A stretch of 64,000 bases of DNA. It comes from Glossina fuscipes. Its lineage: Eukaryota; Arthropoda; Insecta; Diptera; Glossinidae. Under the pieces are notes generated by a model, which had not been told where the DNA came from, ran no database searches, and was given only the letters and a program-made list of their open reading frames with translations. The DNA lies in NCBI RefSeq assembly GCF_014805625.2, contig NW_023998415.1, forward strand, positions 38,645,131-38,709,130, read 5' to 3'. Below are positions 63,311-64,000 of the stretch, piece after piece; the first letter of the stretch is position 1, and each line of letters opens with the position of its first letter. Position numbers and translations under genes: made by a program.

Positions 63311-64000
63311 GTGATCGTGCGAACACTGATGATGGATGCTAAACGTAGTCCACGCCAGAAAAAGATGATTGTACGGAAAAACTTTAAAAAAATTCTGAAA
63401 GTGAAGTTAGAAAAGTTAGCCGACATTTTAAAAATGTCAAGAAGAACCGTATTCACCATTTTGTTCGTTGAACGCTCGCGCATAAGAAGGCTGTTCCCCC
63501 AACAAATGATCCGCGTACACGCAGTAAAACAAAAGTCTCCACATGTCCGTGATTTGGCGCACTATGTGGAGCGGTATAAAAAGGATTTCTCATTTGATAT
63601 GTGGCAATGGATTAAACCTGCGCTCAATACCACGCTCCCGAATCGAATCGGCAGTTCGCTAAGTGGAAAGTGCATTGTGAAAGCAGCATAAAGCCGGCAA
63701 AAATGCAATAGTGGTCGGGTAGAAACCTATGAAAAGCATATATTATATGTCCCCTTACAATTCCATTGATGGAAGAGATTACCCAAGCAAAAAAAAAAAA
63801 AAAAAAAAACAAACAAAAGCGGCTCGAAAGCCGAAACGGCTGATCAAGACAATGAACTGTGTCCGAATTCAAGCCCGATTAGCTTCCACACCGATCGCAT
63901 TCTCTAGATTATGCCCTCAGTGATTATAACCCTAAAGGTATGCTCGTGGAAAAGAAAATTGCTTCGACGAAAATGTATCGACGAAGTCAATTCTCGGCAT
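63311..64000 (+). mobile_element. Mariner relic (SETMAR-like lineage), cut by window edge
   Basis: A 126-codon open frame from 63311 carries a helix-turn-helix-like segment (KLADILKMSRRTVFTIL, then VERSRIRRLFP) equivalent to the second DNA-binding helix set of mariner transposases. A frame change then gives YHAPESNRQFAKWKVH near 63625-63680, like the DPESxxQSxxWK block after the first catalytic Asp. After a run of about 20 A near 63790, a third frame reads SLDYALSDYNPKGMLVEKKI (63885-63945), like SPDLAPSDYxLFxxLKxxLxGKKF. The element is dead but nearly collinear. Its 3' end lies beyond 64,000. Confidence 0.65.

Overview
The window looks like AT-rich nuclear DNA from a higher dipteran, most likely a true fruit fly (Tephritidae). 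The Diptera call rests on one well-resolved gene, whose spliced protein matches the insect adenylyl cyclase Ac76E, together with dense mariner and Tc1 relics and DINE-1-like repeats. The family-level call is inference. No prokaryotic, viral, rRNA, tRNA or CRISPR features were seen.

Layout. From 1 to about 46.7 kb I found no intact gene I can name. This stretch holds AT-rich filler with decayed mobile DNA: (i) a dispersed repeat in both orientations, here called family A, about 0.8 kb when complete, with inverted ends, two tetranucleotide (TCTG/TCCG) cores and a terminal stem-loop; (ii) mariner relics at 1.1-1.9 kb (-), 9.2-9.4 kb (+), 10.2-10.4 kb (-), 29.1-29.85 kb (+) and 35.9-36.1 kb (+); (iii) a Tc1-like relic at 39.2-39.8 kb (-); (iv) a clearly broken copy of the centriole WD40 gene Poc1 at 20.3-21.2 kb (-). 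Three minus-strand stretches (5.14-5.41, 32.94-33.09 and 35.60-35.70 kb) look like coding exons but I could not identify them. A minus-strand ORF at 17.9-18.2 kb begins with a textbook-like signal peptide.

From 46,706 to 62,054 seven plus-strand exons encode the first membrane cassette (six helices) and most of the C1a catalytic half of Ac76E. All splice phases agree. The start codon exon lies upstream of 46,706 and was not found. The rest of C1, the second membrane cassette and C2 lie beyond the right edge. The 6.6-kb intron between exons 6 and 7 holds a near-complete family A repeat, a lysine-rich antisense coding relic and a rotten non-LTR retrotransposon carrying an internal 42-bp duplication. 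The intron after exon 7 holds two more mariner relics, the last cut by the window edge.

Only Ac76E is supported as a working gene. It should make cAMP from ATP at the plasma membrane downstream of G-protein-coupled receptors. Everything else named is decayed mobile DNA, a pseudogene, simple repeat or an unproven exon.
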